Below are positions 36,098-44,766 of a stretch of DNA of 64,000 nt, in pieces. Location: assembly GCF_002812985.1 (NCBI RefSeq), contig NZ_PGCP01000014.1:83414-147413 (forward strand), read 5' to 3'. How positions within the stretch are numbered: position 1 is the stretch's first letter; the number at the start of each line of letters is the position of its first letter. The translations under genes were made by a program, and so were the position numbers. The DNA is from Aeromonas lusitana (GTDB taxonomy: Bacteria; Pseudomonadota; Gammaproteobacteria; Enterobacterales; Aeromonadaceae). The notes below the pieces were generated by a model. It was not told the DNA's origin. It made no database searches and saw only the letters and a program-made list of their open reading frames with translations.

Positions 36098-36169
36098 TAA
36101 TTATTTTCACTCCATATCATTAATTGCTAAAAATTTATCATGCGGAAAGCACCCATGTGATAATGTTTT

Positions 36170-36246
36170 AGTATAAATCAAGTGATATTTTTAAAACATT
36201 AAAACATTAAAACATTAAAACATTAAAACATTAAAACATTAAAACA
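36170..36246 (-). promoter_or_regulatory. Putative promoter of the nuclease pair with octanucleotide repeat upstream
   Basis: The minus strand has TATACT at 36175-36170 as a -10-like element, no good -35, and an A+T-rich tract immediately upstream made of the octamer array at 36193-36246. The array lies roughly at -30 to -80, where an UP-like element would act. Confidence 0.4.
36193..36246. repeat. Octanucleotide tandem repeat, unit AAAACATT
   Basis: Six perfect copies of AAAACATT (36193-36240) plus a partial seventh (AAAACA). Such simple repeats change copy number by slippage. Confidence 0.95.
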
Positions 36247-36648
36247 CCAGGGATATCTTAATGCCCTACGCGGCCCCACGTAATTCATGCCGTGGATATA
36301 TGGAACCTTTCCTTGCTATCCATCAACGGATCTCAGTGGTATCCATTTCTTATTCTGCTTCTCGGCCAGCTACATGGCTACCGCATAGGGTTTCAGCTCC
36401 TAGTTCTCTGCTTTAACCGGATTGAGGAAAGGCAAGCCATGGGCTTCCATTGATTTCATTTGGGGTTGTGAGAACCGGATGAGTAGGATATCAAATGCTG
36501 ACCAGCTTTGTTGAGTGAAAAAGCATCTAACCCGTGGCGTTTGAATGAAATCTTGATGTTGGTCAGATTTTTACGGAGGTCTGTCAAGATAGTTAGGGCT
36601 GGTGAACAGGAAAGTAGTAAACAGGGGACGCGGCCATAAGATGGGGTC
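36247..36648. other. Right flank of the island with possible decayed coding sequence
   Basis: No intact gene. On the minus strand a frame from about 36595 to 36463 stays open and reads DLRKNLTNIKISFKRHGLDA and onward, and a neighbouring frame from about 36500 reads MKSMEAHGLPFLNPVKAEN before stops. This looks like fragments of one or two dead genes, too short to name. Confidence 0.35.
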
Positions 36649-37749
36649 TCAATACCCCGTCATCTCCAGATAGCCCAGCCCTTGGGCATCTCCCGAGACG
36701 GAGACTGCTCCCTCCCAGTAGTCGAAGCGGCCCGTCATGGCCTGATTGGGCTGGCGGGCACGGATGGTGAGATTGAGATCGGCGGCTTTTAGTTGCCACT
36801 CGATGGGGTAGGGCTGACCTTTAGGGCTGCGCCAGGTCTTGCCGGGGGTGAGGGCGATGGATTTGGGGGAGAGCAACCGGCTGCTGCCATCGCGCTCAAT
36901 CAGGATGCCGTAACGGTTCTCCGGTTCGGGGCGACCGGCCTTGGTGCGCAGGCGAAACAGCATCAGCTCGCGGCCATCGGCAAGTTGCAGGGAGAACCAG
37001 TCCCAGCCGGCCTGCCACTGTGCCAGTACCGAGCTGCTCCACTCGTGATCGAACCAGCCCTGGCCGCTGACTTTGCGGGTCTCCCCGTCCAGGGTTAAAG
37101 TGCCGTTTAAGTTAAGGCGCGGGAAGGAGTAGTAAAACGAGGCGTTGCCCGGGCTCTTCTCGCTGTAACCCGATTTACCTTGCAGCACAACGGGTTTGCG
37201 ATTGCTCACTCGAAGATCCAGCTGGCCGATGGCACTGTCGACGCTGAGCCGCGCGGGAAAGAGCGCCGTTCCTTGGGATTTAAGTGCCCACTCCCTTAGC
37301 CAATACTCGCCCTGGCTGGCGCCTGCCAGACCCGGCCCCTGACGGCTGGTGCGCTCGTCCTGCAGATGCTTGCCGGTGGCGAGATCCGTGATGGCGAACT
37401 GTGCCAGCCAGAGCTGGGGGGTCAGCCAGGGATTGGTCAGTGGTTGCTCTCGAATTGAGCCTTTTTTATCAACCCCTTGCCAATCGACCCCCTGGCGAAA
37501 CAGGGTCCACTGCAGGCCGTACTCGCGCCCCTGTTCGTCTTTGAGGTTGCCGGTGAGATACCACCACTCGGAGCGATAATCCGGGTGGGCCGCGTGATCC
37601 GTGGGCAAGTTTATTGTTTGCCCCGGTTGTGCCTTTTTAAACTGTTCGCCACCACTGCCGAGCACAGCCCCGAGATCCTGGGCCTGAACACTTATGCCAA
37701 GCAGGGCACACAAGGCGGACAGCAGCTTGGTACGTAGTGAGCGCTTCAT
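36649..37749 (-). CDS. AttH-like lipocalin-domain protein
   Basis: A 366-residue exported protein with the CrtC/AttH double-lipocalin fold. Signal peptide KLLSALCALLGISVQA; then the family signature HPDYRSEWWYLTGNL, GLQWTLFRQGV and GQGWFDHEWSSS, which also occur in hydroxyneurosporene synthase relatives. No carotenoid genes are nearby. ATG 37749 overlaps the stop of the ABC permease by four bases (ATGA), so it is part of that operon. In att-type loci this protein accompanies an ABC exporter-like pair; its ligand is unknown. Confidence 0.83.
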   Translation of the reverse strand: MKRSLRTKLLSALCALLGISVQAQDLGAVLGSGGEQFKKAQPGQTINLPTDHAAHPDYRSEWWYLTGNLKDEQGREYGLQWTLFRQGVDWQGVDKKGSIREQPLTNPWLTPQLWLAQFAITDLATGKHLQDERTSRQGPGLAGASQGEYWLREWALKSQGTALFPARLSVDSAIGQLDLRVSNRKPVVLQGKSGYSEKSPGNASFYYSFPRLNLNGTLTLDGETRKVSGQGWFDHEWSSSVLAQWQAGWDWFSLQLADGRELMLFRLRTKAGRPEPENRYGILIERDGSSRLLSPKSIALTPGKTWRSPKGQPYPIEWQLKAADLNLTIRARQPNQAMTGRFDYWEGAVSVSGDAQGLGYLEMTGY

Positions 37750-40145
37750 ACCACTCTCCTCGCGGCAAACCAGGAGGCCAGGGCGCCACACACCGGTGCC
37801 AGCAGCAGCGCCGTGATGGCGTGAGTCGGGGCAGCTTCGAACGCCAGCCGCCAACCGAAGGCGCGGGGATTGACCACTTCAATGAGCACCCAGGCGAGGC
37901 CATAACCCACCGGCAGGGCGAGCAGGGCGGTGAGCAGCCCCAATCCGGCGCCTTGCCACACCAGCAACTGACGACAGCGGTGGGGGCTTAAGCCCAGACT
38001 CTGCAAGGTCTGCAACTCGGCTTTGCGGGCGAGCCCCAGCACCATAAAGGCGGAGCCGATACCGACAAAGGCTATCCCCAGGATCAGCAATTTCAGCAGC
38101 TCGGTCACCACGAAGGTCTGATCGAACACCCTGAGCGCCGCGGCGTGGATGGCGGGGGCGGGCAAGAGGGTAATTTTTTCCCCAAAGCGCGCCCGCAGCT
38201 CGTCGGCGAGCCGCTCCGGCTGAGGGCTGAAGAGCGCCAGGGATTGTACGGGTCCGGTTTCGAAGTCGTGCAGGATCTGCCCCTTGTCGCTGCCGTAATC
38301 CTGATAGACGCCGGTGACTTGCACAGCTCGCGGGCCCGACTCACTCGTGATCACTAGCGTCTGGCCGACCTTGACCCCGAGGCGCACCGTCAGCGGCTCG
38401 CTCGCCAACACCTCGCCCGGCCCTGTTGGCCAGCGGCCGCTCAGCAGGGGATAGGCGGCTCTGAGCTCGGGGATGGCGTCCATCTGGGCCCATTCGATGG
38501 GTTGCCCCTGCCAGCGGGCGGGCTGCACCGAGCGGCGGGAGGCGGCTTTGAGTTCCGGGCTGGCGAGTATGGTGTCCAGAGTTGGCTTGTCGAGCGTGCC
38601 CCGGCTGCCCGCCGCACCCCTGGGGGCGCTCACATAGAGATCGGCGGCGAGGCGCTGGCCCAGCCAGATCTCCACGCTGGTGCGAAAGCTCGACACCATG
38701 ACGCCGATGCCGATGGCGGCGGCGATGGCGAGTTGCAGCGCCATCACGGCGATGGCGGTGCGATCCAGATGGTATTGGGTTTCGGCGACGGCCAGCCTCA
38801 AGGTGAGGCCGCCACGCCGGCGCCGCAATAGACTCAGCACCCAGCGCAGGGCATCCGGTAGCCATAGCGCCATGGCCAGCAGCCAGCCGCCGGCGATCAG
38901 CAGAGCGCCGGGGAGCCCAGTCTGGGGCAGCCACAGGCAAATGGCGCAGACCAGCAGGATGACGAGCGCCAGCAGGCGCCGGCGCCAGGGATGGGCGCTC
39001 AAACGTACCTGGCCTTCTCGCAGTTGCAGCGGCGATTGGCGCAGCAGTGCCCACCAGCCGGGCAGGTTGGCGGCGAGCGTCCCAAGCAGGCCAAGGGCCG
39101 CGGCCTTGATAAGGCCCGCGGGGGAAAGGCGCAAGAGATCGATGGGATTGGGGCCGTAGAGATCCGCCAGTGCCTGGGTCAGCTGACCCATCAGCGCCTT
39201 GGCGAGCAAGACTCCGAGCACCAGGCCGAGCAGGGTGCCGAGGCTGGCGAGTAAGCCAAGTTCCAGCCCCAGCCAGAGCAGTACCCGGCGCGGCGGCATG
39301 CCCAGGATGATCAGCTGGGCCAGCTGGGGGCGGCGCACGCTCTGCACGAAGCGCTGGGCGTTGAACACAAGGAACAGCCCCACCGCCATGGCGAGCAGGG
39401 AGAGGGCACTGAGGTTGAGCCCCAGCGCATCGCCGAGCAGGCTGGCATCGAGCGCGGGGCTGATGGGCTCTAGCCACAGCGGTTTGGGCAGTTTGGCTTG
39501 CAGCGCCGTGGCTTCTGCCTCGCTTAGCTTGAACAGGATGCGATCCAACCACCCGTTCTTGCCAAGCAGGGGCTGGGCTATGCCGAGATCGGTGAGCAGC
39601 AGCCGCTCCATGGGCACGGCGCCGGGCTCGAAGGTGCCCGCGAGCGTCAGTTGGAGTGACCGCTCACCCTGCAAAAAGTGGCGGGTCTGACCGACAGCCC
39701 AACCGAGCCGTTTGGCTTCCGGCTCGGCGAGCCAGACGCCATCGGCCCGCGCCAGGGAAAAGGAATCCTTATCGCCGCCTTGTTTGCCTGAGCCGAGCAA
39801 GGGGCTCAAGGGGCCCGGGTTCAAGAGATCGATGCCGAGCAGCTGGAAGCTGCGCCCCTGGGGGTCTTTGAGCCAGGCGTGCACCTGGGGCAGGGCCGCG
39901 AGGGCGCGCTTGCTTCGCACCAGCTTGACGTAAAGCTGCTCATCGAGACCGCCGCTTGGGGCCAGCCGGTAGTTTGCCTCCCCGGCGAGCTGGCTGCGGG
40001 CGGCGACGAAGTTAGTCTTGGCGCTCTGGTTGAGCAGCTCGATGGCGACCACCAACGAGACCCCCAGCATCAGGCCGGTCAGGCTCATCAGCAGCAGCCA
40101 GGGATGGGCGCGGTAGAGGCGCAGCAGCGCCTTCAGGGGCAGCAC
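37746..40145 (-). CDS. FtsX-like ABC transporter permease (Att-type)
   Basis: A 799-residue membrane protein with the duplicated FtsX/MacB permease layout: N-terminal span (PWLLLMSLTGLMLGVSLVVA), a periplasmic domain of about 200 residues, a middle cluster of spans (residues 240-460), a second periplasmic domain, and a C-terminal cluster (for example FVGIGSAFMVLGLARKAELQ, with ALLALPVGYGLAWVL). It fits a mechanotransmission or lipoprotein-handling complex rather than a classic importer. It lies 45 bp after its ATPase and is coupled to the AttH-like gene. Confidence 0.85.
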   Translation of the reverse strand: MLPLKALLRLYRAHPWLLLMSLTGLMLGVSLVVAIELLNQSAKTNFVAARSQLAGEANYRLAPSGGLDEQLYVKLVRSKRALAALPQVHAWLKDPQGRSFQLLGIDLLNPGPLSPLLGSGKQGGDKDSFSLARADGVWLAEPEAKRLGWAVGQTRHFLQGERSLQLTLAGTFEPGAVPMERLLLTDLGIAQPLLGKNGWLDRILFKLSEAEATALQAKLPKPLWLEPISPALDASLLGDALGLNLSALSLLAMAVGLFLVFNAQRFVQSVRRPQLAQLIILGMPPRRVLLWLGLELGLLASLGTLLGLVLGVLLAKALMGQLTQALADLYGPNPIDLLRLSPAGLIKAAALGLLGTLAANLPGWWALLRQSPLQLREGQVRLSAHPWRRRLLALVILLVCAICLWLPQTGLPGALLIAGGWLLAMALWLPDALRWVLSLLRRRRGGLTLRLAVAETQYHLDRTAIAVMALQLAIAAAIGIGVMVSSFRTSVEIWLGQRLAADLYVSAPRGAAGSRGTLDKPTLDTILASPELKAASRRSVQPARWQGQPIEWAQMDAIPELRAAYPLLSGRWPTGPGEVLASEPLTVRLGVKVGQTLVITSESGPRAVQVTGVYQDYGSDKGQILHDFETGPVQSLALFSPQPERLADELRARFGEKITLLPAPAIHAAALRVFDQTFVVTELLKLLILGIAFVGIGSAFMVLGLARKAELQTLQSLGLSPHRCRQLLVWQGAGLGLLTALLALPVGYGLAWVLIEVVNPRAFGWRLAFEAAPTHAITALLLAPVCGALASWFAARRVV

Positions 40146-40190
40146 GGCGTGGCTCCTTGGACGGGATCAGGCGATCGATTCACCGCCAGA

Positions 40191-40871
40191 TCAGCCATGG
40201 GCCGTGCCCTTGAGCGCCACCAGCCGCCCGCCTTCGAGGCGCAGCACCCGATCGGCCAGGGCGCCATAGGCCGGGTTGTGGCTCACCAGCAGCAGCCCGG
40301 CCCCCGTCTCTTTGACCGCCGCCATCATCAGCGCCATCACCTGCGCGGCGTTGTGCTCATCAAGACTCCCGGTGGGCTCGTCGGCGAGCAGCCACTGGGG
40401 CTGATGGATGAGGGCCCGGGCCAGGGCGACCCGCTGGCGTTGGCCGCCGGAGAGCTGCTCCGGCCAGGCGTGGCGTTTGCCTTCTATCCCAAGGCGTGTG
40501 AGCAGGGCCGTCAGCCGGCCAGGCTCACGGGGCAGACCGTTGATATCGAGCGGCAGGCAGCAGTTCTCCTCCACCGTCAGGGTCGGCAGCAGGTTGAAGT
40601 CCTGATAGACGATGCCAAGGTGGCGACCACGCAGGCGGGCCCGCTCGCTGGCCGACTGCGCATCTAGGCGGGTCTGCCCGAGCCAGACTTCCCCCTCATC
40701 GGGGGCAGTCAGCCCGGCGATAAGGTTGAGCAGGGTGGACTTGCCCGAGCCGCTTTGTCCCAGCAGCAGGCAGGTTTCACCGGCGTTGAGGCAGAGATCC
40801 AGCCCCGCAAACAGGGGGGGCGAGGCGGCGCCAGGTTCGAAGGACTTGCTCAGGTTTTTCAGGCTCAGCAT
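40191..40871 (-). CDS. ABC transporter ATP-binding protein (MacB/LolD class)
   Basis: A 226-residue ATPase energising the adjacent permease. Walker A LLLGQSGSGKSTLLN, Q-loop IVYQDFNLLPTL, signature LSGGQRQRVALARAL, Walker B WLLADEPTGSLDE and switch His in LLVSHNPAYG are all intact. ATG 40871 was chosen because the ABC fold starts at once (MLSLKNLSKSFE); the open frame upstream to 41003 has no domain content. First gene of a three-gene operon with the permease and the lipocalin-like protein. Confidence 0.9.
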   Translation of the reverse strand: MLSLKNLSKSFEPGAASPPLFAGLDLCLNAGETCLLLGQSGSGKSTLLNLIAGLTAPDEGEVWLGQTRLDAQSASERARLRGRHLGIVYQDFNLLPTLTVEENCCLPLDINGLPREPGRLTALLTRLGIEGKRHAWPEQLSGGQRQRVALARALIHQPQWLLADEPTGSLDEHNAAQVMALMMAAVKETGAGLLLVSHNPAYGALADRVLRLEGGRLVALKGTAHG

Positions 40872-41023
40872 GGGATAACCGGTTGATGGCCAATGGCTTT
40901 CACTGTGCCTGCCACTATGCCAGTTAGTGATCCCGGCTGCAAAAGGGATGAGGATCCTCGCTGGATCCCGCTTGCCAGAGGTGGTTAGAATAGGGGCTTC
41001 CATGGGTCACAGGATGAGCAAGG

Positions 41024-41491
41024 ATGTTACACAAGCAAGTCAGTTTTATCGTCGACAGCAAGGGCACCAAGCAGGCTGCCGTGGTCCCCATCGACATCTA
41101 CAACGAGCTGATGACCCTGCAAAAGGCGCTCTCCGACAACAAACCGGGGGAGCGCGAGCTCTACCACTTCAACGGCAAGGGGGCCGAGGCCCATGGCTAC
41201 CCGGTGGGCAAGCGGCAAAACCCCGGCTTCATGGTGCAGGCAGGATCCACCGCCAACGGCGAGGATGCGGCATCCTTGCGCGAGGCGGTGATCGAACTGC
41301 GCCTCGAGCTGCTGGACAAGGGGGTGCTGAGCGCGCGGGCCGAGGGTGGCTTCGTGTTCGTGGCCGATCAGCTGTTCAACAGTCCGAGCCTGGCCGCCAG
41401 TCTGGTGGCAGGCAACAACCGAAGCGGTCTGGACGCCTGGCAAAACAGCGCCGGCTATACCCTCAAGCAGTCCGGTTTTGGCAAGAAATAG
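41024..41491 (+). CDS. DUF4357-domain protein with antitoxin-like N-terminus
   Basis: A 155-residue protein. The N-terminus FIVDSKGTKQAAVVPIDIYN resembles Phd/RelB-type antitoxin strands. The C-terminal 55 residues match the DUF4357 pattern: FVFVADQLFNSPSLAASLVA then GNNRSGLDAWQNSAGYTL. No toxin partner is adjacent, so a toxin-antitoxin role is not supported. DUF4357 is often found at the end of nucleic-acid-associated proteins. ATG 41024 has AGCAAGG close upstream. A large terminator follows. Confidence 0.72.
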   Translation: MLHKQVSFIVDSKGTKQAAVVPIDIYNELMTLQKALSDNKPGERELYHFNGKGAEAHGYPVGKRQNPGFMVQAGSTANGEDAASLREAVIELRLELLDKGVLSARAEGGFVFVADQLFNSPSLAASLVAGNNRSGLDAWQNSAGYTLKQSGFGKK

Positions 41492-41616
41492 CCTGAATTT
41501 CATAAGCAGCGCTAATGAACGAGGGTGTTTGATAAGATTTTTTCAGGATGTTGCGCCGACATCGAAACGCGAGGGCGCGGATATCGCCCTCTCGCCGGAT
41601 CTGAACGGCGGATAAC

Positions 41617-41681
41617 ACGCGGCCCCGGCGCCTTTTCCATCGACATGAACTCGATGAGAGGGCGCCGGGGCCGCGTTTTTT
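41617..41681. terminator. Long bidirectional terminator hairpin
   Basis: ACGCGGCCCCGGCGCC (41617-41632) pairs with GGCGCCGGGGCCGCGT (41661-41676), a 16-bp perfect stem, with an inner CATCGA/TCGATG stem and a T-run after. Lies between convergent genes. Confidence 0.88.
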
Positions 41682-41700
41682 ATGGCTTATGGGCAGAGGC

Positions 41701-42900
41701 TCAGCGTGGCTGCTGCTTGCCGGTCAAGAGCCAATAGCAGAGCGCCGAGCCAAAGCCGCAGCTGGCGATGGCAATCGCCATGGGCAGGGGGGATTCGGGC
41801 GGGTTGAGGTTGACCAGGATCCCCACCAGGGCGCCGATGCCAAAGCGCAAGGTGCCGGCGAGCGCCGAGGCGGTGCCCGCGGACTGGGGGAAGTGGCCCA
41901 TCAGGCCGGTCATAGCGTTGGCCCCCACCAGGCTGATGTGACCGACGAACAGCACCACCGGGATGACGATGCCCCACAGGCCGCCGGTCTGGCTCCAGGC
42001 GTTGTAGATGAGCAGGGCGCCCGCGAGCGGCAGCATCATCAGGCCGTATTGCAGCATGCGCTCGGCACCGACCCCCTTCACCAGCCGGCTGTTGACGAAG
42101 GTGACCACCATCATCAGCAGGATATTGAGGCCAAACAGCCAGCCGTAGTGCTCGGTCGGTACGTGGAAATACTCGATGTAGACGTAGGGGGAGGCGCTCA
42201 AGAAGGCGAACATGCCGGAGCTCGACAGGGCGCCGCACAGCACATAGCCCATGGCGCCGCGATGGGAGAGCACGCCCCAGTAGTTGCGCAGCACCTGGCC
42301 GAGTCTGAGAGGCTGCTTGTGCTCGGGTTTGAGGGTCTCCGGGATCTTCCACTGCAGCACCAGGCAGATGAAGAGGCTGATCCCCACCAGCAGCCAGAAG
42401 ATCACCCGCCAGTCGCTGTGGGCGCTGATGTAGCCGCCCACCACGGGCGCTACCAGGGGCGCCAGCGTCATCACCAGGATCACGAACGACATGGCGCGCG
42501 AAAACGCATCCTTCTCGAACAAGTCCCGCAGCAGGGCATTGACCACCACGGAGCCCGCGGCGCCACCGGCGGCCTGCAGCATGCGCCAGGCCAGGAGCTC
42601 TGGCAGGGAGTCCGCCATGGCGCAGCCCACCGAGGCGACGGCAAACATGGAGAGTCCCGCCAGGATCACAGGTTTGCGGCCAAAGCTGTCGGCGAGTGGC
42701 CCGTAGAACAGCTGGCCGATGGCAAAGCCGCCGAGGAAGGCGCTGATGGTGAGCTGGGCGCCGTCTATGGTGCTGGCCAAGTCCCGGGCGATGGCCGGGA
42801 TGGCGGGCAGGTACATGTCCACCGCAAGCGGCGTCAGACCCGCCAGGGCGCCGAGCAGGATGAACAGGAAGCGAGGTGAGAGGGGGGTGGCGTGAGGCAT
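41701..42900 (-). CDS. Bcr/CflA-family multidrug efflux MFS transporter
   Basis: A 399-residue proton-driven drug exporter with twelve predicted spans. It starts with the family pattern LLGALAGLTPLAVDMYLPAI and has the MFS motif A segment YGPLADSFGRKPVIL between spans 2 and 3, and motif C-like APLVAPVVGGYI in span 5. E. coli Bcr (bicyclomycin) is the best known relative. Drug specificity cannot be deduced. The start at 42900 is well placed before the first span. Single gene. Confidence 0.88.
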   Translation of the reverse strand: MPHATPLSPRFLFILLGALAGLTPLAVDMYLPAIPAIARDLASTIDGAQLTISAFLGGFAIGQLFYGPLADSFGRKPVILAGLSMFAVASVGCAMADSLPELLAWRMLQAAGGAAGSVVVNALLRDLFEKDAFSRAMSFVILVMTLAPLVAPVVGGYISAHSDWRVIFWLLVGISLFICLVLQWKIPETLKPEHKQPLRLGQVLRNYWGVLSHRGAMGYVLCGALSSSGMFAFLSASPYVYIEYFHVPTEHYGWLFGLNILLMMVVTFVNSRLVKGVGAERMLQYGLMMLPLAGALLIYNAWSQTGGLWGIVIPVVLFVGHISLVGANAMTGLMGHFPQSAGTASALAGTLRFGIGALVGILVNLNPPESPLPMAIAIASCGFGSALCYWLLTGKQQPR

Positions 42901-43015
42901 AGGGTATCCGAGTCGTGAACAAGGCCGGCAAGGGGCAAGTGTTCAGTCTATCAGCTTTGGCGCCCTTGGGCAGGCTTATCCTGCCCGGTGCCTTGAGGTC
43001 TGATCTGCTGATAAA

Positions 43016-44671
43016 TCAGCGCACTGGGCTCGCTATCTTAGGGTTGGGGCGGCGAAGCGCGAGCACCAGCCAGCCCAGCAACCCCAGCAGGGAGAGGCCG
43101 TTGCCAAGGCGCTCGGGCCAGCGCTGCGTCAGCCGGAGCGTGAGGGTGTGATTGCCGGCCGGCACCCAGACCTGCAGCAGGCCCTGGCGGTTGGCGCTCA
43201 CCGTCAGCATCAGCTCCTCGTCGAGCCAGGCCTGCCAGCCCGGATAGTCGTACTGGTGCAGCACCAGCCGGGTGGGCACGGCGGCGCTCACCCTCAGGGT
43301 CAGCGCTCTGGGTTGCCAGCCCTGCACCGTCCAGCTGGCGGCGGGGGGATCGGCGCTGACCGGCGGTTGGAACTCCTCCTTCCAGGCGAGCAGGGTGGGG
43401 GCGAACATGCCGCCCGGCACCTGTCTTGGCCGATATTCACGGGCGCTGCGCTTGCTGTCGAACTCGCTGGCGATGGCCTCCCTGGTCGGCGCCTGGGTGA
43501 GGGGGGCGTGATAGACGTAGGCGAGGGAGGAGACAAGGGTCAGCAGCAAGAGCCCCCACCAGAGCCACTGCCAGGGCTTGTGGGCCGGGGTGCCGAGTGC
43601 CACCACGGCGACCGTGGCCAACGCGAGGATGAGGTTCAGTCGCCAGGGGAACTGCACCCGTTGCAAGGGGGGCAGCAGGCTCCAGAGCGGTTGGCTCGGG
43701 GGCAGCATCATCAGGAAGGCGAGCACGCCTATGGCCCCCCAGCAGAGCAGCTCGGGATGGTAGGGCTCGCGGGCGGCGGCCCAGGCAACCAGCAGCAACC
43801 CCATGGTCAGCACGCTCTGCCAGCCCAGGTGGGCGCGAAAACGCCAGTCATCCAGGCTCGTTGGCAGGCGATCCAGAAAGTTGCGCCGAAAGTCGAACAT
43901 GCCGCCGCGCATCAGCTCCATGGAGATGGCCCCCTGCTCTGTCATGGCCGGCAGCAAGAGGGCGGTGGCCATGCAGAGCCCCAGCACCTGACCGCCCAGG
44001 GCGATCTCGCAGGGCAGCCATGAGCGAGCGCGCCAGGCGAACCTGAGGGCGCGCAGGCCGGTGAGGGCCAGCATCAGCAGCAGGCTGGGCAGGTGGGAGT
44101 AGGCCAGCAATGCTATGGCCAGCGCCAGCAGGGGCAGGCCCCCGCGCAGGCGCCGGGTGGCGAGATCCTGCCCCAGCAGGATCAGCGGCGCCCAGACGAA
44201 GGCCCAGAATTCGGCCAGTGCGAAGCGGGCGTAGAGATCCATGGCGAGGTGATAGGGCAGGGCCAGGTAGAGCAGGCTGACCGCCAGCGCCCGTCCGGGC
44301 TCGCTTACGCTGCGCAGCCACAGGTAGGCAAACAGACCCGAGAGCAGCAGCGCCAGGCTGGCACTGCCGAGCAGGGGATAGACGGCGTGGTGCGCGAGAG
44401 CGCCCGGACCGGCGAACAGGGCGCTGACGTAATAGGGGAGCGGGGGGTAGAAGAAGAAGGTGGGGCTGCCAAAGCCGCCGTTCATGGCCATCAGCCAGCG
44501 CGGATAGAGCTCCCCCTGCCATAGCTGCTGGGCGAAATAGTGGCCGGAGAGCAAGTGGTGGAACAAGTCGTGCCCTTGCGTGCCTCCCTGCAGCCAGATG
44601 GGTAGCAGCAGGAGCGTGCAGGTGAGTACCAGCACCGGCAGGACGAGCAGCCACTCCCTCATTCCCTTCAT
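43016..44671 (-). CDS. PTPS-related multi-span membrane protein (GT-C-like)
   Basis: A 551-residue protein with about eleven spans and a soluble C-terminal beta domain. It matches the 6-pyruvoyl-tetrahydropterin-synthase-related membrane family, a misnomer for GT-C-type glycosyltransferase-like proteins: HDLFHHLLSGHYFAQQLWQG, GGFGSPTFFFYPPLPYYVS, and DLYARFALAEFWAFVWAPL. The HD in the first loop suits a GT-C active-site acid. ATG 44671 has GGAGG at the right distance; upstream GTG 44680 does not. Glycan target unknown. Confidence 0.75.
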   Translation of the reverse strand: MKGMREWLLVLPVLVLTCTLLLLPIWLQGGTQGHDLFHHLLSGHYFAQQLWQGELYPRWLMAMNGGFGSPTFFFYPPLPYYVSALFAGPGALAHHAVYPLLGSASLALLLSGLFAYLWLRSVSEPGRALAVSLLYLALPYHLAMDLYARFALAEFWAFVWAPLILLGQDLATRRLRGGLPLLALAIALLAYSHLPSLLLMLALTGLRALRFAWRARSWLPCEIALGGQVLGLCMATALLLPAMTEQGAISMELMRGGMFDFRRNFLDRLPTSLDDWRFRAHLGWQSVLTMGLLLVAWAAAREPYHPELLCWGAIGVLAFLMMLPPSQPLWSLLPPLQRVQFPWRLNLILALATVAVVALGTPAHKPWQWLWWGLLLLTLVSSLAYVYHAPLTQAPTREAIASEFDSKRSAREYRPRQVPGGMFAPTLLAWKEEFQPPVSADPPAASWTVQGWQPRALTLRVSAAVPTRLVLHQYDYPGWQAWLDEELMLTVSANRQGLLQVWVPAGNHTLTLRLTQRWPERLGNGLSLLGLLGWLVLALRRPNPKIASPVR

Positions 44672-44766
44672 CGACAACACCTCCCATGGCGAATGCGCAG
44701 TGAGTTTAGTCGAGTCGAGAGAGGGAGCCTATAGGGTCTGTCATCCCCATATGGTGGGCGGGCAGC

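Noticed and set aside
36193..36246. CRISPR-like array
   Set aside because: The unit is eight bases with no spacers; it is a simple tandem repeat and no cas genes are present.
33759..36648. Prophage or integrative element
   Set aside because: No integrase, transposase, tRNA junction or terminal repeats were found around the island; only composition marks it.
41024..41491. Toxin-antitoxin pair
   Set aside because: The antitoxin-like N-terminus stands alone; no small toxin gene lies next to it on either strand.
41689..42879. 396-codon plus-strand frame across the Bcr/CflA gene
   Set aside because: The opposite strand encodes a clear twelve-span transporter; this frame is His/Gln/Gly-rich noise.
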